DNA from: Piscirickettsia litoralis
GTDB lineage: Bacteria > Pseudomonadota > Gammaproteobacteria > Piscirickettsiales > Piscirickettsiaceae
NCBI RefSeq assembly: GCF_001720395.1
Contig: NZ_MDTU01000001.1
Span: 1,442,211 to 1,506,210 of the forward strand
Reading direction: 5' to 3'
DNA: 64,000 bases
Under the pieces are notes generated by a model. That model was given only the letters and a program-made list of their open reading frames with translations. It was not told the origin of the DNA and made no database searches. Positions within the stretch are counted from its first letter, which is position 1; each line of letters begins with the position of its first letter. Below, piece by piece: positions 48,104 to 56,949 of the stretch. The position numbers and the translations under genes are program-made.

Positions 48104-48952
48104 ATGGATAATTACGTAATCTCAACCATGACCGAAGCTGAAGTGCAAATTGCTATTGATTGGGCAAGAAAAGAAGGTTGGAATCCAGGTCTTAATGATG
48201 CAAAATGTTTTTACCTATCCGATTCACATGGTTTTTTCAAAGGTGAGCTCGATGGTGAAATCATCGCTGTCGGTAGTGCGGTGATTTACGACTCTCATTT
48301 TGCTTTTTGTGGTTTATACATAGTAAAAGAAGAGTTTCGCGGTAAAAATTATGGCTTTCCCCTTACCAAGGCGCGCTTAGATTATGTTGGTGATCGACTT
48401 GTTGGCCTTGATGGCGTGTTAGAAAAAATATCAACTTACGAAAAAATTGGCTACAAAAATGTTTACTGTAATGCTCGATTTGAACTTTTAGAGCCGATTA
48501 AACAAGAAATTCCAGAAAATTCAAATATTATAAATATTGCTAAAGTTCCATTACAACAATTACTTGATTACGATCGAGAATGCTTCCCTGCGTATCGAGA
48601 ACAGTTTTTAAAATTTTGGATCAATCAAGCCGGTGCATTTTCCTATGCTTATATGGATAATAATCAACTACAAGGCTATATCGTCATGCGGCCTTGTTAT
48701 CAAGGATATAAAATAGGTCCACTATTTGCAGATGATTTTGATCAAGCCGAAGCTTTATTTTTAGCCGCCTGCTCACAAGCTGAAAGTTTCCCTATTTATT
48801 TAGATATTCCCTTACCCAATGACGCTGCCAAAAAACTCGTTGATAAATATAAAATGAAACAAGTCTTTGCTACCAATCGTATGTATAAAAATGGCCAGCC
48901 TGATATTAATTTAAATAAAGTATTTGGAATCACAACGTTTGAGTTGGGGTGA
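48104..48952 (+). CDS. GNAT-family N-acetyltransferase, two-domain
   Basis: 282 residues. The N-terminal half is a GNAT domain with LYIVKEEFRGKNYGFPLTKARLDY (two adjacent stretches of the acetyl-CoA loop). The second half, from about residue 140, resembles the YitH/Acetyltransf_18 C-terminal domain with QLQGYIVMRPCYQGYKIGPLF. AGGAGA precedes the ATG. Its stop is only seven bases before the reverse-transcriptase ATG. Substrate unknown. Confidence 0.85.
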   Translation: MDNYVISTMTEAEVQIAIDWARKEGWNPGLNDAKCFYLSDSHGFFKGELDGEIIAVGSAVIYDSHFAFCGLYIVKEEFRGKNYGFPLTKARLDYVGDRLVGLDGVLEKISTYEKIGYKNVYCNARFELLEPIKQEIPENSNIINIAKVPLQQLLDYDRECFPAYREQFLKFWINQAGAFSYAYMDNNQLQGYIVMRPCYQGYKIGPLFADDFDQAEALFLAACSQAESFPIYLDIPLPNDAAKKLVDKYKMKQVFATNRMYKNGQPDINLNKVFGITTFELG

Positions 48953-48959
48953 TAATGAA

Positions 48960-50469
48960 ATGCAAGAAATAATTGAATTAGACTGCAATCAAGCTAGAGA
49001 GTTTTTCTTAAAGTCTAAAAGCTATTCCAAAATAGAACTCCCACCTTACTTTGACTTTTTCTATTGCTCTAAATAAAATTAATGATATGCTTTCCTCTAA
49101 AAGCATTAACAATCTAGCAGACTGTTACGCTTCCGAAATCAAGCCCCGCCATGTAAATACCAATCACAATATACTAATTAATAAAGATGGAAAATATACT
49201 TGGCGCTCCCTTTGCTTAATCCATCCATTACTTTATATTGACTTAGTCAGAGAGATTACGAAAGAAACCAACTGGTCACTCATACAGTCAAAATTCGACG
49301 ACTTTAAAAGCAACCCAAAAATTACTTGTATGAGTTTACCTCAAGTTGAAATATTTGAGCCATATGGTATTGGCTCACGTATTGCATTTTGGCTAGAGCA
49401 TGTTGAAAAAGAGTCAATTCGATCATCACTAGATTTTCAATTTATTCTTCATACTGACATTGCAAACTGCTACCCATCTATATACACACATTCAATTGCT
49501 TGGGCATTGCACGGTAAGGAGTTTGCAAAAAAACACAGAAGCTGTAAGAAGCTTCTTGGTAATAAAATTGATAAAAAAATAAGACAATTAAACTTTGATC
49601 AAACTAATGGAATTCCTCAAGGCTCAGTCCTGATGGACTTTATCGCTGAGATAGTTCTTGGTTGCCTTGATAGAATACTATCCAATAAATTAGATGATAG
49701 TGGAATTGGTAAGTATAAAATAATCAGGTACAGAGATGACTATCGAATTTTTTCAAATGACAGAGAAGAGCTTGCAAAAAATTTCTAATATATTGACACA
49801 AGCTATTGCAGATTTCGGATTCCAGCTCAACCCTACTAAAACAATACAGTCTAGCGATATTATATGCAGCTCGATTAAAAGTGATAAATTAAATTATATT
49901 CGATATAATCATTGTAAGCCATTAGAAGGAGACCTAGATAACCAACTATTATTTATAAAAATGTTTAGTAATGACTTTCCCAGTTCAGGTAAGGTAAAGG
50001 CCTTATTAAGTAATATCCTTACACAGATTGAAGAAAACAATGCACTATATAATGATCCCATTTTAACAATAAGTATTATTACTGATATTATCTCTAGATG
50101 TCCATCAAACTACCCAGTAGGTACAGCTATTTTAAGCCACCTCCTAAATGACTTTAATAACATAAGCAAACAAAAAGAAATAGCAAAAAAATATATAAAA
50201 AACTCACTAGCTCATCACTAAATACCAGCTATTTAGAAATATGGGTACAAAGAATCACGTATCACCTAAATGAAGATTTAGGCTTAAAAGAAAAACTTTG
50301 TAAAAGAATTAATAACGACAATAAAATAGAGCTGTGGAATTCAGACTGGCTAAATCATAAAGATCTAAAGAATGCTATTACAAATACAAGCATACATGAT
50401 GCTGATAAGCTAAACCAATGTGGGCCGAGAGTCTCATCATCTGAAGTCAACCCCTTCTCCATTTATTAA
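48960..50469 (+). pseudogene. Abi/UG (DRT)-type reverse transcriptase, three frameshifts
   Basis: About 502 residues when joined. Catalytic core: LHTDIANCYPSIYTHS with the first Asp, TNGIPQGSVLMDF and YRDD at 49729-49740, then NPTKT. The IYTHSIAWALHG block is typical of Abi/UG defence reverse transcriptases; no maturase or integrase domain is seen. A helical C-terminal part of about 230 residues has no known domain. Repairs: one T removed at 49056-49060, one A removed at 49776-49781, one A added at 50197-50202. Strikingly AT-rich against its neighbours, suggesting transfer. There is no room for an upstream retron RNA. Confidence 0.83.
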
Positions 50470-50508
50470 CCTTCTGAGAGGCTCGATAAAAAGCCCCTCA
50501 AAAGCTAA

Positions 50509-51468
50509 TTACTCAACCACCTCACCCTGCGCCTGCAAATCCGCATGGTAGGAAGAACGCACCATCGGGCCACTAGCCGCATTGGTAAAGCCGATGCTTT
50601 CAGCAAATTCCTTATATTCAGCAAACTCGCTTGGGGTAACATAACGAGAAACTGGCATATGAAAACGTGAGGGTTGTAAATACTGGCCAACAGTTAGCAT
50701 TTCTACGTCATGATCACGTAAATCTTGAATCACCTGCAGGACTTCTTCTTTGGTCTCACCAAGGCCGACCATAATGCCTGATTTCGTTGCGACATTTGGG
50801 TTACGTGCCTTGTATTTTTTAAGCAAGTCTAGCGACCATTGATAATCAGAACCTGGGCGTGCTTGGCGATATAAACGCGGCGCGGTTTCCAAGTTATGAT
50901 TAAAGACATCGGGCGCTTCTGTGGTTAATACATCAATTGCTACGTCCATGCGACCACGAAAATCTGGGACTAGAATCTCAACACGGGTATTCGGGCACAA
51001 TGTACGCACTTCACGCACACACTCGGCAAAATGATTTGAACCGCCATCACGCAAATCATCACGATCGACTGAAGTGATGACGACATATTTTAACTGCATC
51101 TCTTTAACTGATTCTGCTAAGTGCTTAGGCTCAGAGGCATCGAGTGCATCCGGACGACCGTGGGCCACATCACAAAAACTGCAACGACGGGTACATTTAT
51201 CACCCATAATCATAAAGGTCGCGGTGCCATGGCCAAAGCATTCGGGCAAATTAGGGCAAGCGGCTTCTTCACAGACACTGTGCAATTTACGATCACGCAG
51301 GCGTTGTTTTAACTCGGCGACTTTGTTATTTGATGGGAGTTTAACGCGTATCCAATCAGGTTTGGGTAAGCGCTCTGTGGTCGGCTCAATTTTCACTGGA
51401 ATACGGGCAAGTTTTTCCTCGCCACGTTGCTTACGATACGGGTCTTTTTTTGTTTTTACTTCACTCAT
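50509..51468 (-). CDS. lipA: lipoyl synthase
   Basis: Radical-SAM enzyme that inserts two sulfurs into protein-bound octanoate. 319 residues. SAM cluster [10 protein letters not shown], auxiliary cluster cysteines in [15 protein letters not shown], and the C-terminal RSSYHA with its serine ligand. It overlaps the lipB stop by four bases, the usual lipB-lipA order. Last gene of the long minus-strand block that starts with leuS. Confidence 0.97.
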   Translation of the reverse strand: MSEVKTKKDPYRKQRGEEKLARIPVKIEPTTERLPKPDWIRVKLPSNNKVAELKQRLRDRKLHSVCEEAACPNLPECFGHGTATFMIMGDKCTRRCSFCDVAHGRPDALDASEPKHLAESVKEMQLKYVVITSVDRDDLRDGGSNHFAECVREVRTLCPNTRVEILVPDFRGRMDVAIDVLTTEAPDVFNHNLETAPRLYRQARPGSDYQWSLDLLKKYKARNPNVATKSGIMVGLGETKEEVLQVIQDLRDHDVEMLTVGQYLQPSRFHMPVSRYVTPSEFAEYKEFAESIGFTNAASGPMVRSSYHADLQAQGEVVE

Positions 51469-52112
51469 TTATCCCATCCAACTTTATGCTCAGTCGCTGT
51501 ATAGCCTAAGCGTGATGATAATTGTTCAATCAAAGCATTGGCAGCAATATCAATAGAATCTGGTCCACCCAGATGACTGACTTGTGTGACTTGTAAACCT
51601 TCATAACCACATGGGTTGATGCGATCAAAGGGCTCTAAGTCCATACTCACGTTCAAACTGAGGCCATGATAGCAACAACCACGGCGAAACCGCAAACCCA
51701 GCGCTGAAATCTTTGCGCCCTCAACATAAACGCCAGGAGCCTTGTCACGCAAATGACTGTCGATTCCCCATGATTTGAGAATGTTTTGCACCGAAGACTC
51801 GATCAGGCAAACTAAACCGCGTACCCCTATTTTTAGGCGGCTGATATTCAATAAACAGTAGATAACAAGCTGACCTGGGCCATGATAGGTCACCTGACCA
51901 CCTCGGTCCGTCTGAACAATCGGGATATCACCTGGATTTAAAACATGTTCGCTCTTACCGGCTTGGCCTTGAGTAAACACGCGCGGATGTTCAACCACCC
52001 ATAGCTCATCTAAGCACGCATCCGTGCGGTTATGGGTAAACTCTTTCATCTTCTGCCAGCTTTCCTCATAGGCAACCTGCCCCAGCCAGCGTATATTCAA
52101 CGGCGTATTCAT
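51465..52112 (-). CDS. lipB: octanoyl-ACP:protein octanoyltransferase
   Basis: Moves octanoate from ACP to lipoyl domains. 215 residues from the ATG at 52112 ([11 protein letters not shown]). The signature [16 protein letters not shown] holds the His region, [15 protein letters not shown] carries the catalytic lysine and the following [14 protein letters not shown] its cysteine. It couples with lipA by a four-base overlap and follows dat by 28 bases. Confidence 0.96.
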   Translation of the reverse strand: MNTPLNIRWLGQVAYEESWQKMKEFTHNRTDACLDELWVVEHPRVFTQGQAGKSEHVLNPGDIPIVQTDRGGQVTYHGPGQLVIYCLLNISRLKIGVRGLVCLIESSVQNILKSWGIDSHLRDKAPGVYVEGAKISALGLRFRRGCCYHGLSLNVSMDLEPFDRINPCGYEGLQVTQVSHLGGPDSIDIAANALIEQLSSRLGYTATEHKVGWDK

Positions 52113-52140
52113 CACTGCCCTCACGCTTTAGAGGGCTTTA

Positions 52141-52993
52141 TTATGCCAGAGCTTTCTCCTGCTGATAATAGCTAATCATCTGTCGCCATAGCGGACCAGG
52201 CTTGCCATCTGCAATAAGCTGTTGATTTACCTGAACGATGGGTTGAACCTCTTTTGTTGAGCTCGTCAACCAAACTTCATCGGCGCTGAGCAAATCGTCC
52301 ACACTAATCACAGTTTCTTGAAATTTTAAACCCTGATTTTTTAGCGAGATCTAACACACATTGACGAGTAATGCCGCCTAGGATATTATCTTTCGGTGGT
52401 GTTAAGATCACCTTATTCTTAACGATAAAGACATTCGATGAAGTCGCCTCAACAACATTACCCCCTCGTAGCAAAATAGCCTCAGCCGCATTATTATCCC
52501 GGGCATATTGATTGGCCATCGCATTGGCTAGCAAATTGACTGACTTAATATCACAGCGCTGCCACCGCTCATCCTCGCAAGTCACGACATTCGCTCCTGG
52601 ATAGTTCGCATCGCCGTAATCGGGAGGGGTTAACGGCATGCTATAGGCAAACACCGTCGATTCACTCTGGTCTGGAAAGGCATGATTACGCACCGGCGCA
52701 TAGCCCCGAGTAACTTGTAAATAAACCGCCTGATCATCGCCCAAGCGTTCGCTATTGCTTTCAATGAGCTGATTGAGTATCTCTAGCCATTCGGCTCTGG
52801 ACAGTGGGTTTTCGATGCGAGTTTGATCCAGGCTATTTTCTAAACGAATTAAGTGCTCTTCACCTTTAAACAAACGCCTGTTATAAACGGGAATCACTTC
52901 ATAAACGCCATCGCCAAATAAAAAGCCGCGATCCAGCGGCGAGACTTTAACCTCATCGAGCAACATAAACTGATTATTATAATAAGCCTGCAT
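52141..52993 (-). pseudogene. dat: D-amino-acid transaminase (class IV), frameshifted
   Basis: PLP fold-type IV enzyme making D-Ala or D-Glu, about 284 residues when joined. DRGFLFGDGVYEVIPV begins the fold, WQRCDIKSVNLLANAM has the PLP lysine and EATSSNVFIV follows. The first frame stops at 52304; removing one base from the six-T run at 52337-52342 restores LAKNQGLKFQET and ends at 52141. The ATG at 52993 is chosen over an upstream extension that overlaps dacA. dacA-dat-lipB order is common outside enterobacteria. A branched-chain transaminase is less likely. Confidence 0.87.
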
Positions 52994-53003
52994 GATTGAC
53001 CTC

Positions 53004-54242
53004 TTATCCAAATAATTGATGGAAAAACAGGCTGACCTGCCCTGAAATTTTCGTCCACATACCGCCTTCTTTCGCATTATCTAAGGCGACGAGTGGCCGT
53101 TCTAAAATTGTTTTTCCTTTAAAACTGATTACTAAACGACCATAACTCTGCCCTTCGATCACAGGTGCTTTTAGATAATTGGCAATTTTCAAAGAGGCTT
53201 TTAAGTCTTTTGCTTCGCCATAAGGAACGGTGAGATAAAGGTTTTCTTTTAAGCCTAATTTCACTTGTTCTGTGGCACTTAGCCATACTTTAGGTGTGGC
53301 AATCACTTGATCTTTTTTATAGAGCAAGCGGTCTTCAAAAAAGCGAAAACCATAAGTGAGTAATTTTTGGCTTTCATTCACACGCGCGCGTTCATTTTTA
53401 CTGCCCATCACCACAGCGATTAAACGCATACCGTCGCGCTTGGCCGAAGAAATTAAGCAATAGCCAGCATCTTTGGTATAACCGGTTTTAACTCCATCAG
53501 CCCCCTCAAAATGCCAAAGTAAACGATTACGGTTAGGTTGCTTAATTCCCGACCAAGAAAACCATTTTTGCGAATATAGCTGATATTCTTTAGGATAATT
53601 TTCAATTAAATCCCGAACTAAAATTCCTAGATCTCGCGCGGTTGTTTTACCTTCTATATGGGGCAATCCTGTCGTATTAGTAAAATTCGTTTGTAGCATA
53701 CCCAAACGTTTAGCAACACGGTTCATCAAAACGACAAAAGCATCTTCACTGCCTGCCACATATTCAGCAAGGGCCACCGTGGCATCATTACCCGATTGCA
53801 CAACCATGCCTTGTAATAAATCTTTGACGCTGACGCTATCACCCGCTTTCACAAACATCCGCGAACCACCTGTCTTCCAAGCTTTGCGGCTAATCCTCAC
53901 TTTATCCGTCGTTTTAATTTTGCCATCGCGCAACGCTTCGGCAACAACATAATAAGACATCACTTTGGTTAAGCTTGCCGGAGAGAGACGTTCATCCGGA
54001 TTGCCACTAGCAAGCACTTGACCACTATTGTAGTCCATCAAAATCCAAGACTTAGCCTGAACATTAATCGGTGGCACCATGTTTCTTGGCAAAGATAAAT
54101 ACATCTTGCTTGGATAGTTTAGTTTCTGCGCCGGTGCTTTTTCTGCCTTGCTAGCTTCTGTATTTGCTGCGGATGCTGCAAATCCTGGCCCTGCGAAAAC
54201 TAGGCTTCCTGCCATACAAAACAGCCATAATGTTTTTCTCAT
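53004..54242 (-). CDS. dacA: D-alanyl-D-alanine carboxypeptidase (PBP5 family)
   Basis: Trims the terminal D-Ala from peptidoglycan stem peptides. 412 residues with a signal peptide cleaved near FAAS. Serine-protease-like motifs are complete: SLTK, SGN and KTGYT. The C-terminal part is the PBP5 beta-domain ending in an amphipathic anchor (WTKISGQVSLFFHQL). Placed between the SPOR protein and dat in the elongation-complex region. Confidence 0.95.
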   Translation of the reverse strand: MRKTLWLFCMAGSLVFAGPGFAASAANTEASKAEKAPAQKLNYPSKMYLSLPRNMVPPINVQAKSWILMDYNSGQVLASGNPDERLSPASLTKVMSYYVVAEALRDGKIKTTDKVRISRKAWKTGGSRMFVKAGDSVSVKDLLQGMVVQSGNDATVALAEYVAGSEDAFVVLMNRVAKRLGMLQTNFTNTTGLPHIEGKTTARDLGILVRDLIENYPKEYQLYSQKWFSWSGIKQPNRNRLLWHFEGADGVKTGYTKDAGYCLISSAKRDGMRLIAVVMGSKNERARVNESQKLLTYGFRFFEDRLLYKKDQVIATPKVWLSATEQVKLGLKENLYLTVPYGEAKDLKASLKIANYLKAPVIEGQSYGRLVISFKGKTILERPLVALDNAKEGGMWTKISGQVSLFFHQLFG

Positions 54243-54267
54243 CTGTATCCCTCCAAAGCATTTATCA

Positions 54268-54718
54268 CTAAGTCATCACTATCATTGTATCCCGATAGCC
54301 ATTACGACTTAATTTAATCTGTAATCGCAATGTCGCCTTTAAGCTCATCAATGGCCCCACTCTTATAATATTAAACCCATTTTTACGTTTAAGATAAATT
54401 CTATACTCTCCAGTCAATGACCTTAAGCTTTCTATCGTACTAATCGCATCTTCATACTGCTTAAACGCCGCGACTTGTAAATAGCGGGTAAAGCCTGGAC
54501 TTTCAGATTTTGACATAATTTTAGGCTGAGCATGAGGCGTTCTAGTATTTAGCTCTGTTTTGGTTTTTTTTCATCGTTTGATGTTGATACGGCATTTTTT
54601 TAGCGTTAGGCAATACCGTCGGTGTTAACGTCTCAACCGGAGCCATCGCCCAAGCATGACTATACGTCAGCACCAATACATAAAAAACTGCTGAACAAAA
54701 CTCTATTAATTTTTTCAC
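54268..54718 (-). pseudogene. short exported SPOR-domain protein in the rlpA position, frameshifted
   Basis: About 149 residues when joined: GTG start at 54718, signal peptide (LIEFCSAVFYVLVLTYSHAWA), a short linker and a C-terminal SPOR domain (RYLQVAAFKQYEDAIS to the end) that binds denuded glycan at the septum. Removing one base from the eight-T run at 54564-54571 joins TKTELNTRTPHAQP to the SPOR part. In related genomes RlpA, a lytic transglycosylase with a double-psi barrel plus SPOR, sits between mltB and dacA. Here the catalytic barrel is absent, so this is a SPOR-only remnant or replacement. Confidence 0.68.
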
Positions 54719-54762
54719 AACCCACCTTTAATACTAAAACGCCCTAAATTTAAAATACCTGC

Positions 54763-55799
54763 TTAAGAACGCTTCTTCTGGCTTTCTTTAAGTGCTAAAC
54801 GACGATAATGCACAATTTCCTGACTTAAGTCATACACGGCCATCGCATATTTTTGGCTATGGTTATAACGGGTAATGGCATAAAAATCCTGAAAAGCCAG
54901 CCAATACTCAGAACCATTTTTACCATCAAGCTCAATGAGTGCCGCTTTTAAGCTAGAGTCCACTTTATCTTGTGGATAAATACCGAATTTGCGCAATTGA
55001 GCAATAGTATATTTTGGCTTAATACCCATTTTAATGATTTGCTGGAATTTACGACCAGAGACGTTTGCTTTAACTGCAATGGGTCGATTACCCTGCCAGC
55101 CATGCTTCTTAAAATAATTAGCAATACTGCCAATGACATCGGCATCATTATTAAATAAGTTTTTATGCCCATCCCCAGAAAAATCCACAGCATAATGCCG
55201 ATAACTGCTTGGCATAAATTGTGGTAAACCTAAAGCACCAGCATAAGAGCCCTGTATTTTTAGTGGGTTCATTTTTTGATCACGCATTAATAGTAAAAAT
55301 TGTGTTAATTCACGCTTAAAAACTTACTGCGCCTTTTGTAATCAAAAGCTAAGGTTGTCAGCACGTTAAAAGTTGGAAAGCCACCGACATTTTTTCCATA
55401 TGAACTTTCAACACCAATAATGGCTAAAATAATTTGCGGGGGCACCCCATAAATTTGCTCTGCTCGCTTTAACCAATAGCTATTATTCTGCCAAAATTTA
55501 GCACCGGCTTTAGCGCGTTTATTAGAAACTAACCAACCGCGGTACTGCTGCCATGTCCATACTTTTTCTGCTGGGCGCTTTAATATTTTTAATGCACGAT
55601 CATTAATCTTGACACCTGAAAACCAGTTTTCGACCTGTTGCTTTTTAAAGCCATGCTGCTTTACTAGGTTATTAATATATGCCTGAACATCAGCCCGTTT
55701 AATAAATGCAGTCTCCCCTGAAGCGGCATAATTTATCGCTAAAAAGCAATTCAAAAATATAAAAAGCCCGAGCCAATAACATCGTTTCATCTTAATCAT
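54763..55799 (-). pseudogene. mltB: membrane-bound lytic transglycosylase B, frameshifted
   Basis: Cleaves peptidoglycan glycan strands to anhydromuropeptides. About 345 residues when joined, signal peptide ending near NYAASG without a clear lipobox. IIGVESSYGKNVGGFPTFNVL carries the catalytic glutamate (in two adjoining stretches), and GSYAGALGLPQFMPSSYRHYA is the MltB signature region, with DFSGDGHKNLFNN after it. The first frame stops at 55305; adding one base to the five-base run at 55318-55322 restores KFFKRELTQFL. Lies between rodA and the SPOR protein, standard order. Confidence 0.88.
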
Positions 55800-55812
55800 T
55801 CCCCATCCACAG

Positions 55813-56949
55813 TTACACTACTGCTTTCTTATGTGTTTGAATAGACATTAAAATACCAAATCCTGCCATTAAGGTCACCATTGATGAGCCACCATAACTA
55901 ATTAACGGCAATGGCACACCAACAACAGGTAATAAACCAGAAACCATACCAATATTCACAAACACATAAGTAAAAAAGGTTAAAACCAAACTTCCGGCAA
56001 GTAGCCGTGAAAACTGATCTTCAGCATTTAAAGCAATAAAACTACCACGAACAATAATGAGAAAATATAAGGTTAATACGACTATCGCACCGATAAAACC
56101 AGCTTCTTCGCCAAGCACTGAAAAAATAAAGTCCGTCGTCCGCTCAGGTAAAAATTCTAAATTAGATTGCGTCCCTTGTAATAAGCCTTTACCCGCAAAT
56201 CCACCTGAACCAATCGCAATTTTCGATTGAATAATATGATAGCCACTGCCCAATGGATCACTTTCAGGGTTTAACAACGTTAAGATGCGTTTTTTTTGAT
56301 AAGCATGTAAAAATTGCCAAATAATCGGTGCACACACAGCCAGACTACCCAGCATAAATAACAGCCAACGCCAACTGATTCCTGCTAAAAAGATCACAAA
56401 AAAGCCACTGGCACCAATTAATAACGCTGTACCTAAATCAGGTTGTTTAATAATTAAAGAAAAAGGCACAGCAACAATCGCCAAAGCAATTAAAATAAAA
56501 CCCAAAGGCAGTGGCGGCTCACGCTCACTTAAAAAAGCCGCCAAAGCAACGGGTAAGGCTATTTTCATAAATTCTGCCGGCTGAAACTGAAAAACACCTA
56601 AATCTAACCAACGCTGTGCACCATTACTAACATGACCGAATAATAACACCGCAGCAAGCAAGACCACGCCAAAGCAATAAAGCCAACTTGCCGAGCGCTG
56701 ATAATAACGTGGCGAAATTTGCGCAAGAATTAACATTGCCGCAAAAGCTGCTGTCAAACGCATCCCTTGATGTTTCAATGCCGTCACACTCTGGCCACTA
56801 GCACTATATAACAAAGCACAACCGCAGACAGCCAGTAGAATTAATAAAATCAATAAAGTGCTATCCAAATGTATTCTTTGCATCAATGGCTTTGAATTAA
56901 TTCCTGCTGAGTTATCGCCATAAAAAAAGCGGTATAACCTTGCAATCAT
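55813..56949 (-). CDS. rodA: peptidoglycan glycosyltransferase RodA
   Basis: SEDS-family polymerase of the elongation complex, working with PBP2. 378 residues and about ten membrane helices. The SEDS pattern is clear: QPDLGTALLIGASGFFVIF, FLPERTTDFIFSVLGEE and VGVPLPLISYGGSSMV. The ATG overlaps the mrdA stop (ATGA), so the partners are coupled. It stays intact through an eight-base T run at 56290-56297 and a seven-base A run at 56932-56938. Confidence 0.97.
   Translation of the reverse strand: MIARLYRFFYGDNSAGINSKPLMQRIHLDSTLLILLILLAVCGCALLYSASGQSVTALKHQGMRLTAAFAAMLILAQISPRYYQRSASWLYCFGVVLLAAVLLFGHVSNGAQRWLDLGVFQFQPAEFMKIALPVALAAFLSEREPPLPLGFILIALAIVAVPFSLIIKQPDLGTALLIGASGFFVIFLAGISWRWLLFMLGSLAVCAPIIWQFLHAYQKKRILTLLNPESDPLGSGYHIIQSKIAIGSGGFAGKGLLQGTQSNLEFLPERTTDFIFSVLGEEAGFIGAIVVLTLYFLIIVRGSFIALNAEDQFSRLLAGSLVLTFFTYVFVNIGMVSGLLPVVGVPLPLISYGGSSMVTLMAGFGILMSIQTHKKAVV

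Noticed and set aside
48953-48959. Retron msr-msd RNA upstream of the reverse transcriptase
   Set aside because: Only seven bases separate the GNAT stop from the RT start, leaving no room for such an RNA.
50470-50508. Terminator between the RT gene and lipA
   Set aside because: An imperfect GAG(A)GGCT hairpin exists but stem mismatches and lack of a T-run make it too weak to list.
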